Positions 55,132-64,000 of a DNA stretch of 64,000 bases are shown here, in pieces. The notes beneath the pieces were generated by a model. It did no database searches. It saw only the letters and a list, made by a program, of their open reading frames with translations, and was not told where the DNA came from. The stretch lies in contig CP054675.1 of NCBI GenBank assembly GCA_013348845.1, forward strand, positions 496,001 through 560,000, written 5' to 3'. Each line of letters starts with the position of its first letter. Positions within the stretch are counted from its first letter, which is position 1. This DNA comes from Candidatus Tepidiaquacella proteinivora (GTDB lineage Bacteria; Bacteroidota; Ignavibacteria; Tepidaquicellales; Tepidaquicellaceae). A program made the position numbers and the translations under genes.

Positions 55132-55665
55132 TTGCTACAAGACTATATATTCATAGGAAAAATATTAAAAGCTTCCGGAAAAAAAGGGAAATTTAAAATT
55201 TACCCTTTAACAGATTTTCGAGATAGATTTAAAGATATCGAATATGTATATATATATGACGATACGAAAAAAGAATTTATTAAGGAAGATAATGAGATTA
55301 AAAAATTTATAATTAAGGATACAAATACATCCGGTAAATATATATATATTATATTCGATAACGTTCGAGATGATGAATTAAAAATACAAAGCGATTTCTA
55401 TATTTGTATTGAGGAATCGAAAAGAGTAAAACTTACAGAAGGAAATTATTATTACTACGAATTAATTGATTGTAAGGTTTACTTAAAGGATAGATTTATC
55501 GGATGTGTGAATGCTATTGAAAATTACGGCTCAGATGATTTACTTGTTGTAATAAGTGATAATAAAAAGAAATATTACATTCCGATGAGAGAGCAATTCA
55601 TTGATAAAATTGAATTGAAAAATAAAAACATTTTCATAAAGAATGTAGAAGGTTTAATTGATTAG
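55132..55665 (+). CDS. rimM: Ribosome maturation factor RimM
   Basis: A 177-aa protein. IFIGKILKASGKKGKFKIYPLTDF is the N-terminal RimM domain and the C-terminal PRC-barrel runs from about residue 100 (YYYYELIDCKVY) with KKKYYIPMREQFI. It assists assembly of the 30S head region and works beside S19. TTG at 55132 begins directly after the khpA stop, and the end overlaps or closely precedes trmD. Confidence 0.92.
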   Translation: MLQDYIFIGKILKASGKKGKFKIYPLTDFRDRFKDIEYVYIYDDTKKEFIKEDNEIKKFIIKDTNTSGKYIYIIFDNVRDDELKIQSDFYICIEESKRVKLTEGNYYYYELIDCKVYLKDRFIGCVNAIENYGSDDLLVVISDNKKKYYIPMREQFIDKIELKNKNIFIKNVEGLID

Positions 55666-55669
55666 TTTT

Positions 55670-56383
55670 ATGAGGTTTGATATTATAAGTGCGAATCCTG
55701 ATATTCTTAATAGCCCTTTAAATTATGGACTAATATCAAGGGCAAAAGACAAAGGATATATAGAAATTTTTGTTCATAATTTACGGGATTATGCAACCGG
55801 GAATTATAAGCAGATAGATGATGAACCTTATGGAGGCGGTGCAGGAATGATACTCAAAGCTGAACCTTTTTTCAAAGTTATCAATATACTTAAACAACAG
55901 AGAGATTACGATGAAATAATTCATTTTACAGCACAAGGTGAGTTATTAAATCAAAGAATGGCAAATCAATTTTCTTTAAAAAATAATTTTTTATTACTTT
56001 GCGGACACTATAAAGGCATTGATGAACGGGTAATAGAAAAATTTGTAACTAAGGAAATTTCTATTGGTGAATATGTTTTATCATGTGGTGATTTACCGGC
56101 ATTGATTTTTATAGATTCTATTTCAAGACTTATTCCGGGTGTTTTGCATGATAGCGAATCTGCAATTACAGATACATTTCAAACGGAAGAAATATTTGAC
56201 TGTGCATATTACACAAGGCCTGAAATTATCGATAATATGAAAGTTCCGGAAGTTTTACTAAGTGGTAATCACTCGGAAATAGAAAAATGGCGTAAAGATT
56301 CTTCAAGAAAAAAACTTGAAAGGTATCTTGAATTAAATAAGAAAAAATTCTTAATTTCTCAATATAAAAAGAATAAGGAGTAA
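55670..56383 (+). CDS. trmD: tRNA (guanine-N1)-methyltransferase
   Basis: A trefoil-knot SPOUT enzyme making m1G37. ATG at 55670 ([13 protein letters not shown]) is chosen; a TTG 12 nt upstream would overlap rim[29 protein letters not shown] and [14 protein letters not shown] are the family motifs, the last two in the knot. Total 237 aa. Confidence 0.97.
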   Translation: MRFDIISANPDILNSPLNYGLISRAKDKGYIEIFVHNLRDYATGNYKQIDDEPYGGGAGMILKAEPFFKVINILKQQRDYDEIIHFTAQGELLNQRMANQFSLKNNFLLLCGHYKGIDERVIEKFVTKEISIGEYVLSCGDLPALIFIDSISRLIPGVLHDSESAITDTFQTEEIFDCAYYTRPEIIDNMKVPEVLLSGNHSEIEKWRKDSSRKKLERYLELNKKKFLISQYKKNKE

Positions 56384-56390
56384 ATATAAA

Positions 56391-56810
56391 ATGAATAAAA
56401 AAATCGATTTAGTTACAGCATCACAAATAAGAACAGACTTACCGAAATTTTACCCGGGAGATACAGTTTCGGTATATGTCAAAGTAATCGAAGGAGATAA
56501 GGAAAGAATACAACAATTCAAAGGGATTGTAATGGGTATTAAAGGTTCCGGAATTAGTAAAACATTCAGAGTAAGAAAAATTTCTAACGGAATAGGTGTT
56601 GAAAGAATATTCCCTTTAAATTCTCCTCGTATAGCAAAAATTGAAATATTAAAGCACGGTAATGTAAGAAGAGCAAAGCTTTATTATCTCAGAAAACTTA
56701 CAGGAAAAGCGGCAACAAAAATTAAAGAGAAGAAAAGAAAATTAGAAGTTGTAGAAGAAACAACAGAAAAACCAACACAGGAAAACATACAAGAGACCCA
56801 AAATACATAG
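56391..56810 (+). CDS. rplS: 50S ribosomal protein L19
   Basis: The L19 core (residues 1-115) shows [51 protein letters not shown]-like [15 protein letters not shown] and [17 protein letters not shown] Glu/Thr/Gln-rich tail extends it to 139 aa. It sits at the 30S-50S interface. It lies 7 nt after trmD and 3 nt before the deoxynucleoside kinase gene. Confidence 0.97.
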   Translation: MNKKIDLVTASQIRTDLPKFYPGDTVSVYVKVIEGDKERIQQFKGIVMGIKGSGISKTFRVRKISNGIGVERIFPLNSPRIAKIEILKHGNVRRAKLYYLRKLTGKAATKIKEKKRKLEVVEETTEKPTQENIQETQNT

Positions 56811-56813
56811 TCA

Positions 56814-57437
56814 ATGGACAATAATAAAAAATATTTTGTCTCTGTTGCTGGTAATATAGGTTCAGGTAAATCATCATTAACGAAGTTAATATCCGAAAAA
56901 TTCGATTGGCTACCATATTATGAATCGGTAAGTGATAATCCATACCTACAGGATTTTTATTCAAATATGAAAAGGTGGTCATTTAATCTGCAGATATATT
57001 TTTTAGCACATAGATTCAATATACATAAAGAAATTTTAAACCAGAAAAAGTCAGTAATTCAGGATAGAAGTATATATGAAGATGTTTATATCTTCGCAAA
57101 AAACTTACACGACATGGGAAGAATGGATGACAGAGATTATGATACATATACAAAATTATTTAATGAGATGGTTTCATATTTAAAACCGCCGGATCTGCTT
57201 ATATACCTTAAATCGAATTTAGAATGTTTATTGAAAAAAATACACCTCAGAGGAAGAGATTTTGAAAAAAATATAGAAACAGATTACCTTAACAATTTGA
57301 ATAAAAGTTATGATGAATGGATAAAATCTTATAATTTAGGAAAGTGTTTAATTATTGAATCGGATTGTATCGATTTCGTAAAATCAAAAGAAGACTTCGA
57401 AAACATAGTCGAATTGATTAAAGAAAATTTAGACTAA
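56814..57437 (+). CDS. Deoxynucleoside kinase (dGK/dAK/dNK family)
   Basis: A 207-aa kinase phosphorylating deoxynucleosides in salvage. P-loop GNIGSGKS is at residues 13-20, followed by YYESVSDNPYLQDFY (catalytic Glu), the DRSIYEDVYIF motif (dNK DRS) and the LID HLRGRDFEKNI. Specificity (dGuo, dAdo, dCyd) cannot be told. It ends the ribosomal-gene transcript, and its stop overlaps that of the convergent response regulator by 4 nt. Confidence 0.93.
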   Translation: MDNNKKYFVSVAGNIGSGKSSLTKLISEKFDWLPYYESVSDNPYLQDFYSNMKRWSFNLQIYFLAHRFNIHKEILNQKKSVIQDRSIYEDVYIFAKNLHDMGRMDDRDYDTYTKLFNEMVSYLKPPDLLIYLKSNLECLLKKIHLRGRDFEKNIETDYLNNLNKSYDEWIKSYNLGKCLIIESDCIDFVKSKEDFENIVELIKENLD

Positions 57438-58795
57438 TCATTTTCTGCCTTTTTAGAGGGGAGCGGTATTTGGTACTTGTTCATTAATTTATATAAATGA
57501 CTTCTTTGAATTTTTAAAGCATCAGCTGTTTGCTTTATATTATATTTATAATCGTTAAGCATTTTAAGTAAAAATATTTTTTCTGATTCATTTTGAAATT
57601 CATTTAATGTCATATTTTTATTAAGAAGTTCAGAAAAATATTTTGTATGCCTCGTATCAGGTATGGAAATATCATCAGCATCAATCACACTTTTTTCAAC
57701 AGTGAACATAAGTCTTTCAATTAAATTTTTTAGTTCTCTAACATTTCCTGGGAATCTGAATCCTATTAATTTTTCAAGGGCGTTGTTTGTCAGAGTTTTC
57801 TCTCTAATATTATAAAGAATCGAAACCTGTTTTATAAAATACTCCGTAAGAGGAGGAATATCTTCTGTCCTTTCTCTTAATGGAGGAATGTTTATTGATA
57901 ATACATTTATCCTATGGAATAAATCCGCACGGAATTGATTTTCCTCAATTAATGCTTCAATATCCTGATTTGTAGAAAAAATAAACCTTGATTTCAAGTC
58001 TATTTCTGAAGATAATCCCGCAGTATTGAATTTTCTTTCTTCTATAACTTTTAGTAATTTTGACTGAACCTCAACAGATAAATTACTTATTTCATCAAAT
58101 AAAACACTCCCCTCTTCCGCATCATGTAATTTACCTTTTGAAATTAATCGGTTGTTTTCATAAACGCCAAATAATTCTTTATCAACATTTTTATCGTCAA
58201 GAATTGCGCAATTTATTGTAATAAAAGGAAAATCACTTCTTGTAGATTTTAAGTGTATTTGTTTTGCAACAAGCATTTTACCTGTTCCACTTTCACCTGT
58301 AATTAAAACATTGAAATCGAGATTTGAATATTTTTGTATTAATTCTCTGACTTTATTAATTTGCTGACTAACACCAATAATCTCTATAGATTGAAGGACT
58401 TCCTCTTTTAATTTCTTAAAAGCATCTTTTGATTTTTTATATTTAAGAGCATTTTTAATTTTAATATCAAGTTCATCAAGACCGAATGGTTTTTGAAGAA
58501 AATCGTAAGCTCCTTTTTTAGTTGATTCCACAGCGGTTTCAATGGTAGCATGACCTGATATCATAATTACAATTAAATCTTTATTAAACTCCATAATTTT
58601 TTCCAACACTTCTATACCATCCATTTTAGGCATTTTTATATCAAGAAATATCAAATCATAATCTTTCTGCCGAATTTTTTTTAAAGCATCCAAGCCATCA
58701 TAACTTGTATCTATTTCAAAATCTTTATCGTTTAGAACCATATTAAATGATTCCACAATATTGATTTCATCATCAACAACTAAAATTCTTTCCAT
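57434..58795 (-). CDS. NtrC-family response regulator lacking the GAFTGA loop
   Basis: A receiver (residues 1-115, phospho-Asp52 in IFLDIKMPKMDG), an AAA+ domain (about 138-360) and a Fis-type helix-turn-helix (IKQTADALKIQRSHLYKLM). ATG at 58795 (MERILVVDD) is preferred; a TTG 12 nt upstream is possible. Walker A GESGTGK is at 167-173 and Walker B LFDE at 232-235. After ELFG (207-210) the normal GAFTGA sigma-54 contact loop is replaced by VYENNRLISK and the stretch is about four residues shorter. It therefore likely does not activate sigma-54 RNA polymerase. No histidine kinase gene is adjacent. The start lies 23 nt inside the upstream desaturase gene. Confidence 0.88.
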   Translation of the reverse strand: MERILVVDDEINIVESFNMVLNDKDFEIDTSYDGLDALKKIRQKDYDLIFLDIKMPKMDGIEVLEKIMEFNKDLIVIMISGHATIETAVESTKKGAYDFLQKPFGLDELDIKIKNALKYKKSKDAFKKLKEEVLQSIEIIGVSQQINKVRELIQKYSNLDFNVLITGESGTGKMLVAKQIHLKSTRSDFPFITINCAILDDKNVDKELFGVYENNRLISKGKLHDAEEGSVLFDEISNLSVEVQSKLLKVIEERKFNTAGLSSEIDLKSRFIFSTNQDIEALIEENQFRADLFHRINVLSINIPPLRERTEDIPPLTEYFIKQVSILYNIREKTLTNNALEKLIGFRFPGNVRELKNLIERLMFTVEKSVIDADDISIPDTRHTKYFSELLNKNMTLNEFQNESEKIFLLKMLNDYKYNIKQTADALKIQRSHLYKLMNKYQIPLPSKKAEND

Positions 58796-60266
58796 ATTTT
58801 TTTGCAATTAATTTAGTAATAATTTTAGCAGATAAAAAGCATAAAGGAATACCACCGCCAGGATGTACATTTCCACCAGTAAAAAATAAATTTTCATAAA
58901 GAGATGATTTATTACCTGGCCTTAAAAATACTGACTTTAATGAATTTGGTGCTATACCATAAATGGAGCCATATTCCGAATTATATTTATTGAGAAAATC
59001 TTCCGGAGTAAAGAATTTGTAAAATAAAATTCTATTCTTAATCTTTATACCATATTTCTCGATACGATCTAAAATAATATTTTTAAATGTTTCAGAAAAT
59101 AAATCAGACCATTTTGTAGTTCCTTCAAGTGTCGGTACATTTACCAGAACAACCCAGTTTTCATATCCAAAAGGAGCGTCTTCAGTATTATTCTTACAAC
59201 TTATAGATATGTATATAGTCATCTCATTTGTTGGAATTTTCTTATTAAAAAGATAATCATATTCTTTATATTCATTCTTTGGAAATAAAACATTATGATG
59301 CTCTAATGTTTCAGTTTTTCCTTTTACTCCCAGAAATAGAAGAAAACGGGAAAGAGACCAATTAAAATCAGTTTCTGAATATAAATATTTAGGGAATAGT
59401 TCCTCGTTATTTGTAAAGTTTGAAACCACAGCTTCAAAATTACTAACCTTATAAGATTCTCTGCTTATGTTATTCTTAAAATATAAATTTACTATTTTGT
59501 TTTTATAATGGTCAATATGAACAAATTCCTGTCCGTAATTAATTTTAATACCCCTTTCATTGCATTCATTATTCAGAAATTCAATCAATCGGTATATTCC
59601 GCCTTTAATAAACCATCCTCCAAAGTTTAAAAACATATAAGGTAAAATAATATAAAACTTTGGAGTTAGAAACGGAGAAGAGCCACTGTATAAAGTAAAT
59701 CTATCTAATACCTGAATTAGTTTGGGTTCTCTTATATATTTTGTAATGAAAGAATGATAGTATTCATTGGTAAAGATTCTTTTAAAATTCCTCAAGCTTG
59801 TCGGGGTGAAATAATTTATCAACTTAAACTCTGTTGATAAAAACTTTTCAAAAACAGTCTTAAATAATTTTTCGGAATATTTATATAATCTCAGGAAATT
59901 TTTATATTCTTTCTCACCAAATTTACTTTCTATTTCATATCCAAGTAATTTTTTATTATTGAAAATTGTGAAATTTGAACCATCTAACCAAAAATATTTA
60001 CATATAATCGGAATAGGAAATAATTCTATATACTCATTAATATTATAATCAATACACTTGAAAAATTTCTCGATTATAAAAGGCATTGTTAATAAAGTTG
60101 CTCCTGTATCAAATCTGAATCCATCTTTTTTAAATTCATTTATTTTTCCTCCTGTTTGTAAATTTTTCTCAAATACCTCCACATCAAAATTTAGTTTAGA
60201 TAATAGAATAGCACTGGATAAACCGCCTAATCCTGCACCTAATATAATTATTCTGTTTGTATTCAT
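58773..60266 (-). CDS. Second CrtI-like phytoene desaturase family oxidoreductase
   Basis: 497 aa. N-terminal FAD site ILGAGLGGLSSAILLS, then GGKINEFKKDGFRFDTGATLLTMP, and a C-terminal FFTGGNVHPGGGIPLCFLSAKI. These mark the carotenoid desaturase family; FDTG-LLTMP resembles CrtD-like members. It overlaps mutS2 by 4 nt and the response regulator by 23 nt, so it is cotranscribed with a DNA-repair gene and a regulator. The paralogue at 30558-32039 is of similar length, but the two differ widely in sequence. Confidence 0.85.
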   Translation of the reverse strand: MNTNRIIILGAGLGGLSSAILLSKLNFDVEVFEKNLQTGGKINEFKKDGFRFDTGATLLTMPFIIEKFFKCIDYNINEYIELFPIPIICKYFWLDGSNFTIFNNKKLLGYEIESKFGEKEYKNFLRLYKYSEKLFKTVFEKFLSTEFKLINYFTPTSLRNFKRIFTNEYYHSFITKYIREPKLIQVLDRFTLYSGSSPFLTPKFYIILPYMFLNFGGWFIKGGIYRLIEFLNNECNERGIKINYGQEFVHIDHYKNKIVNLYFKNNISRESYKVSNFEAVVSNFTNNEELFPKYLYSETDFNWSLSRFLLFLGVKGKTETLEHHNVLFPKNEYKEYDYLFNKKIPTNEMTIYISISCKNNTEDAPFGYENWVVLVNVPTLEGTTKWSDLFSETFKNIILDRIEKYGIKIKNRILFYKFFTPEDFLNKYNSEYGSIYGIAPNSLKSVFLRPGNKSSLYENLFFTGGNVHPGGGIPLCFLSAKIITKLIAKKYGKNFSC

Positions 60267-62632
60267 TGCAGTTCTATAATAGTTATACCTGAATCACCTT
60301 CATTCCAGTTTCCAAATCTAAACGATTTCACATTCTTAGATTTTCTTAATATTTCGTGAACTTTATTTCTTAATTTCCCTGTACCTTTCCCGTGAATGAT
60401 ACGTACTTCCGGTAGATTATGGATTATTGCGTCATTTAAAAACTCTTCAATTTTATTTTCAACTTCATAAGAATACATACCTCTTATATCAAGCTCCATA
60501 TTTACATTACTCAAGAAGCTATAATCAGTAGTACTTACTGAAGGTCTGCTTTTTATGGGTGACTCATCCTTTATCTTTTCTAACTCGGATAGTTTTACTT
60601 TCAATATTAAACCATTTATATCAACTTTAGCATATTCTTTTTCAATTTCTGTAATCACACCTTTTGAGTTAGTATTTTTAATAATTACTTTATCATTTAT
60701 ATTAAAAACTTCATTGCTCCTTTTTTCTTCTGGAATGATATCAGGTACCTGATTAAGAATTTTATTTACCTCTTCTGAAAACTCAGTTTTAATTTTTTTT
60801 ACATTTAATTTCTCTGATTCTTTTATCTCCTTTATTGTATTTTCAATAAGTTTATTTGCATTATTTATTAATTCGTTTGCTTTTTCCTGTGCTTTTTTTA
60901 ATTCCTCTTTTTCCCTTTTCTTTAATTCGTTTATTTTATCTTCATAAAGTTTTATCAAGCCTTCTACTTTTGTATTATTAATATCATATTTTGTTCTCAA
61001 TTTATTATACAATTGTTTTTCCCTTTCAAGATCAAGAATAATGTCATCAAGTTTTATCTGCTCATCTCCGACCAAACTTTTAGCCTTTGTTATTATTTCA
61101 TCGGGAATTTTGTATTTTTTTGCTATCTCAAATGTGAAACTATGACCGGGTACACCCATTACAAAATGGTAATTCGGTGATATCGTTGATACATCAAATT
61201 CAAGTGAAGAATTTTTAATTCTTTGATTTTTCTGCGCTAACACTTTCAATTCCCCAATATGTGTTGTAACAATAGTAAGAGTGTTCTTTTGAGATAAATA
61301 TTCAATTATAGATTCAGCTAATGCACTTCCGGATTTTGGATCAGTACCAGCACAAATCTCATCAATGAGCACAAGAGTATTTTGGTCTGCTTCCTCTAAA
61401 ATTTCCTTTATATGAATTAAATGCGAACTGAAAGAACTAAGATTATGTTCTATTGACTGTTCATCACCTATACTAATAAAAATTTTATTAAAAATTTTAA
61501 ATTTACTATGAGCTTCACAAGGCACAAAAATAGCTTTTTGTAACATAAGTTGAAGAATTCCTACTGTCTTTAGAGCAACTGTTTTCCCACCAGCATTCGG
61601 ACCAGTAATAATAATTGTATTAACATTTTTATCAATCTGAAAATTTAAAGGGACAACATTGTTAATTTTTAATTGTTCAAGAAGTAGTGGATGATATGCA
61701 TTTATTAAATTAATTTCATTATTTGAGAATTCAGGTTTAACAGCATTAATTTCTATAGCATATTTAGCTTTTGCATAAAGAAAATCCAATTCCGATATTA
61801 TTTTCTCATTATTAACAAGGTTAATATAATATTCTGATAATTTACGGGTTAATTCCCTCAAAATTCTTTCTACTTCCCTCTTCTCTTCATATTGTAATTC
61901 AGTTAATTCATTATTCATTTCAATAGTCTCACCGGGTTCTATAAATACAGTAACTCCGGAAGCAGATGTGCTATGTATAATTCCCGGAACTTTTCTTTTA
62001 TTCTCAATTTTAACCGGAATTACTAATCTGCCATCACGAAGAGAAATTATATCATCTCTCACTAAATCCTGGTCAGATACCTGATTTAGAATTCTGTTTA
62101 AGGTTTTTCTTAAATGTTCAGATTTTTTATTTATTTCATTTCTTATTCTTTTCAGATTTACGGAGGCTGAGTCTTTTACCAAGCCATTATCATCTACTGT
62201 AGATTCGATATGATACTCAATAGACTTTTCGTAGAATAATTCATTGGTTAATTTAAATAATAAATTATATCTCTCTTTATTTTCTTTATATGCTGAATAT
62301 ATTTTATTTTTAACATTTTTCACAATTTTTAAAAAATCCAGAACCCATAACAGTTTTTCAGCTGGTATATAATAACCTTCAACATTCATACTACTTAAAA
62401 TCTTTCTTATATCCTTTAAACCCGTAAAATCAATTCCACCTTCAATTAAAATCAAATCTTTCATTTCCTGAACCTTATTCAATTCATAATTCAAATCAGT
62501 TAAATCAGTATAAAAAGGTATTTTATCGCATAAATCTTTCGCAGAATCAGAGTAGCAGAAAGATTTAATTTTATCAAGAATCTTATTAATCTCAAGTTTA
62601 TCTGAAAGATTTTTTAATTGATTATCATTCAT
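60263..62632 (-). CDS. mutS2: Endonuclease MutS2
   Basis: 789 aa. Lacks the mismatch-recognition domain of MutS. The core and clamp region (1-300) precede the ATPase with ITGPNAGGKTVALKTVG, SSFSSHL and LIDEICAGTDP. A coiled linker (Lys/Glu-rich, about 500-640) leads to a C-terminal Smr domain (about 710-789) with LDIRGMYSYE and IIHGKGTGKLR. MutS2 suppresses recombination or senses collided ribosomes. Overlaps with cvpA and the CrtI-like gene suggest translational coupling. Confidence 0.96.
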   Translation of the reverse strand: MNDNQLKNLSDKLEINKILDKIKSFCYSDSAKDLCDKIPFYTDLTDLNYELNKVQEMKDLILIEGGIDFTGLKDIRKILSSMNVEGYYIPAEKLLWVLDFLKIVKNVKNKIYSAYKENKERYNLLFKLTNELFYEKSIEYHIESTVDDNGLVKDSASVNLKRIRNEINKKSEHLRKTLNRILNQVSDQDLVRDDIISLRDGRLVIPVKIENKRKVPGIIHSTSASGVTVFIEPGETIEMNNELTELQYEEKREVERILRELTRKLSEYYINLVNNEKIISELDFLYAKAKYAIEINAVKPEFSNNEINLINAYHPLLLEQLKINNVVPLNFQIDKNVNTIIITGPNAGGKTVALKTVGILQLMLQKAIFVPCEAHSKFKIFNKIFISIGDEQSIEHNLSSFSSHLIHIKEILEEADQNTLVLIDEICAGTDPKSGSALAESIIEYLSQKNTLTIVTTHIGELKVLAQKNQRIKNSSLEFDVSTISPNYHFVMGVPGHSFTFEIAKKYKIPDEIITKAKSLVGDEQIKLDDIILDLEREKQLYNKLRTKYDINNTKVEGLIKLYEDKINELKKREKEELKKAQEKANELINNANKLIENTIKEIKESEKLNVKKIKTEFSEEVNKILNQVPDIIPEEKRSNEVFNINDKVIIKNTNSKGVITEIEKEYAKVDINGLILKVKLSELEKIKDESPIKSRPSVSTTDYSFLSNVNMELDIRGMYSYEVENKIEEFLNDAIIHNLPEVRIIHGKGTGKLRNKVHEILRKSKNVKSFRFGNWNEGDSGITIIELQ

Positions 62633-63159
62633 TTATTAATATTTAAATCCGGAAAGAAAAAATTATTTAAATCCATAAATGACTTTTCTGAACCTGTTAT
62701 ATATACTCTAATTGTTTCATAAACTTTAGGAGCAACATTCACTACATACGGATATGTTATGGATTTATCTTTATCTTGTTGAGTTAATATTTTTGCTGAA
62801 TTTGCAAGTAGAAGCAATATACTTGCAATTAATAGACCTTTTAAAACTCCGAAAGCAAAGCCACCAACTTTATCAACAAATTTTGTAATGAAGTTAAGGT
62901 TAGATATTTTTGAAGCAAAATATAAAGCAATGAGATAAATAATAATAATGATAGCACAAAAGGTAATAATGCTTAAAACTCTTTCATCGTAGTAAAATTT
63001 CTTCAAAGCATATACTAAACCCTGATGAAATCGTGTTGCAATATATAAACCAACAATAATAGCACCTAAAGAGAATATGGATTTTAATAATCCTCTTTTT
63101 AAATTAAGTAGTGCAGGAATCAAAATTAAAATAATTATTATAAAGTCTAAGTAATTCAA
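62629..63159 (-). CDS. CvpA-family membrane protein
   Basis: A 176-aa protein with four membrane helices; the pattern YLDFIIIILILIPALLNLKRG at the N-terminus and KFVDKVGGFAFGVLKGLL in the third helix region are typical of CvpA. Family members are linked to colicin V production in E. coli and to envelope stress tolerance. The gene is directly upstream of mutS2 (4-nt ATGA overlap), the common cvpA-mutS2 order. Confidence 0.9.
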   Translation of the reverse strand: MNYLDFIIIILILIPALLNLKRGLLKSIFSLGAIIVGLYIATRFHQGLVYALKKFYYDERVLSIITFCAIIIIIYLIALYFASKISNLNFITKFVDKVGGFAFGVLKGLLIASILLLLANSAKILTQQDKDKSITYPYVVNVAPKVYETIRVYITGSEKSFMDLNNFFFPDLNINK

Positions 63160-63193
63160 ATTAAAAAGATGTATCTGTATAAAAAATTGTCAT

Positions 63194-63652
63194 TTAATTC
63201 TGTGTTGGTTGAATTTTAGACTTAACGATATCCTGAACTATTTTCCCATCAATTTTCCCTTTAAGTTCTTTCATTGCAAGCCCCATTATTTTCCCGAAAT
63301 CCTTAGGGGTTATTTCCGAAAAACCCGAAATAATATTATCTATAATTTTTTCAGCTTCCTGCACAGACAACTGTTCCGGCAAGTATCTCAAAATAATTTC
63401 TAATTGTTTTTTTTCTCTTTCAACCAAATCATTCCGCCCTGCTTGTTCAAACATTTCAATAGCTTCTTTTCTCATTTTTACCTGTTTGTTAAGAAGCTGA
63501 ATTTCTTCTTCCGGGTTCATTTCCCTGTTCATCCCGGATTTATCCATCTTTAATATTTCGGCACGAATTGAACGCAACGTTTCAGTCAATACAGCATCCT
63601 GTGCCTTCATTGCTTCTCTTAAGTCGTTATTAATTTTTTCCTTTAAGCTCAT
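63194..63652 (-). CDS. GatB/YqeY domain-containing protein
   Basis: A 152-aa all-helical protein of the YqeY family, related to the tRNA-binding tail of GatB. SLKEKINNDLREAMKAQDAVLTETLRSI, KMRKEAIEMFEQAGRNDLVEREK, LPEQLSVQEAEKII and ITPKDFGKIMGLAMKELKGKIDGK are the family landmarks. Function is uncertain, possibly tRNA-related. It is 6 nt after the TPR gene and before cvpA. Confidence 0.93.
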   Translation of the reverse strand: MSLKEKINNDLREAMKAQDAVLTETLRSIRAEILKMDKSGMNREMNPEEEIQLLNKQVKMRKEAIEMFEQAGRNDLVEREKKQLEIILRYLPEQLSVQEAEKIIDNIISGFSEITPKDFGKIMGLAMKELKGKIDGKIVQDIVKSKIQPTQN

Positions 63653-63658
63653 ATTAAA

Positions 63659-64000
63659 TTATTTTGGTGGTGAATATCTTTCAAGTTGACCTAAATATTT
63701 CGATTTAGGAAATTCAGTCTTGAACTCTTCTATCAGCTTTTTTGTACCTTCATAATCTTTAGCAAGATATAAATTTTTAATAGCATTAAACAGATATTCA
63801 TCTGAATTTAATTGTTCTTTATTTACTTTGTAGGCTTTTTCAAATTCCTTTGCAGCATTTGTATAATCCCCTTTTGCTTCATAAACCGAACCTAATCCGG
63901 AATGTGAAGCAGCTTTAAGATATTCAACCCTACCGGAATAATCCTTATAATAATATTCTGCTTTGTCATAATCTTTAAGAGCCATAAAGGAATTAGCAAG
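63659..64000 (-). CDS. TPR-repeat protein, 5' end beyond the window
   Basis: The visible part is tetratricopeptide repeats: LANSFMALKDYDKAEYYYKDY (reading past 63985 to the window edge), LGSVYEAKGDYTNAAKEFEKAY, and YLAKDYEGTKKLIEEFKTEFPKSKY. The ATG at 63983-63985 is internal, because the preceding codons continue the repeat pattern, so the gene extends beyond 64000. Its C-terminus ends ERYSPPK. Likely a periplasmic or cytoplasmic scaffolding protein, or a YbgF-like factor. Confidence 0.85.
   Translation of the reverse strand, partial: LANSFMALKDYDKAEYYYKDYSGRVEYLKAASHSGLGSVYEAKGDYTNAAKEFEKAYKVNKEQLNSDEYLFNAIKNLYLAKDYEGTKKLIEEFKTEFPKSKYLGQLERYSPPK

Noticed and set aside
1-64000. CRISPR arrays, insertion sequences, integrases or phage genes
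   Set aside because: No repeated spacers, transposase motifs, terminal inverted repeats or phage structural genes were seen on either strand.

Overview
The window is visibly very A+T-rich, densely coded chromosome from a member of the Bacteroidota/Chlorobiota/Ignavibacteriota group, most likely an Ignavibacteria-like anaerobe or facultative organism. This rests on three secreted proteins ending in type IX secretion (T9SS) sorting domains of the YPNPFNP kind, a Chlorobium-style 2[4Fe-4S] ferredoxin, upstream TAnnTTTG boxes like the Bacteroidota -7 element, and many genes without a Shine-Dalgarno sequence. I see no phage, insertion sequence, CRISPR array or rRNA. The one RNA gene is a tRNA-Val(CAC).

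Layout. 1-9.7 kb: the tip of a histidyl-tRNA synthetase-like gene, gcvP, two polytopic membrane proteins (one with no ordinary start codon, one DUF2723), an Omp85-type barrel, rsmE and another barrel. 9.8-12 kb: an isolated nuoKL pair. 12-18.4 kb: an LptF/G permease, DUF3467, a PfkB kinase, recO, an HtrA protease and two T9SS cargo proteins. 18.5-30.5 kb: a cyclic 2,3-diphosphoglycerate synthetase-like protein, valS with parA, and an operon (T9SS cargo, nuoI, CorC-like, mlaE, tRNA-Val, pyrC) in which the tRNA is wedged 3 nt from each flanking gene; then a purine nucleoside phosphorylase, TatD and a MerR regulator. 30.5-42 kb: a CrtI-like desaturase, ComF, a lytic transglycosylase, an AbgT transporter, a sigma factor/membrane protein/Spy-like triad, ileS, a DksA protein with a lysine-rich tail, and lspA.

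42-50 kb: ferredoxin, a PP2C-type phosphatase and YihY, then a five-gene unit on the minus strand: isocitrate/isopropylmalate dehydrogenase-like, HMG-CoA lyase-like, class III CoA-transferase, and two-subunit aconitase-type hydro-lyase. Read together these form a complete candidate route between a 2-oxo acid, an alkylmalate or citrate-like acid, its CoA thioester, and acetyl-CoA plus a shorter 2-oxo acid. I regard this as the best candidate for an undescribed pathway in the window. 50-57.4 kb: hemW, yraN, rnhB, a LysM protein and the ffh-rpsP-khpA-rimM-trmD-rplS translation operon with a deoxynucleoside kinase. 57.4-64 kb (minus strand): a TPR protein cut by the window edge, YqeY, CvpA, mutS2, a second CrtI-like desaturase and an NtrC-family regulator whose sigma-54-contacting GAFTGA loop is missing.

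Genome style: tight packing, ATGA overlaps in operons, and four of seven convergent gene pairs ending in mutually overlapping stop codons.
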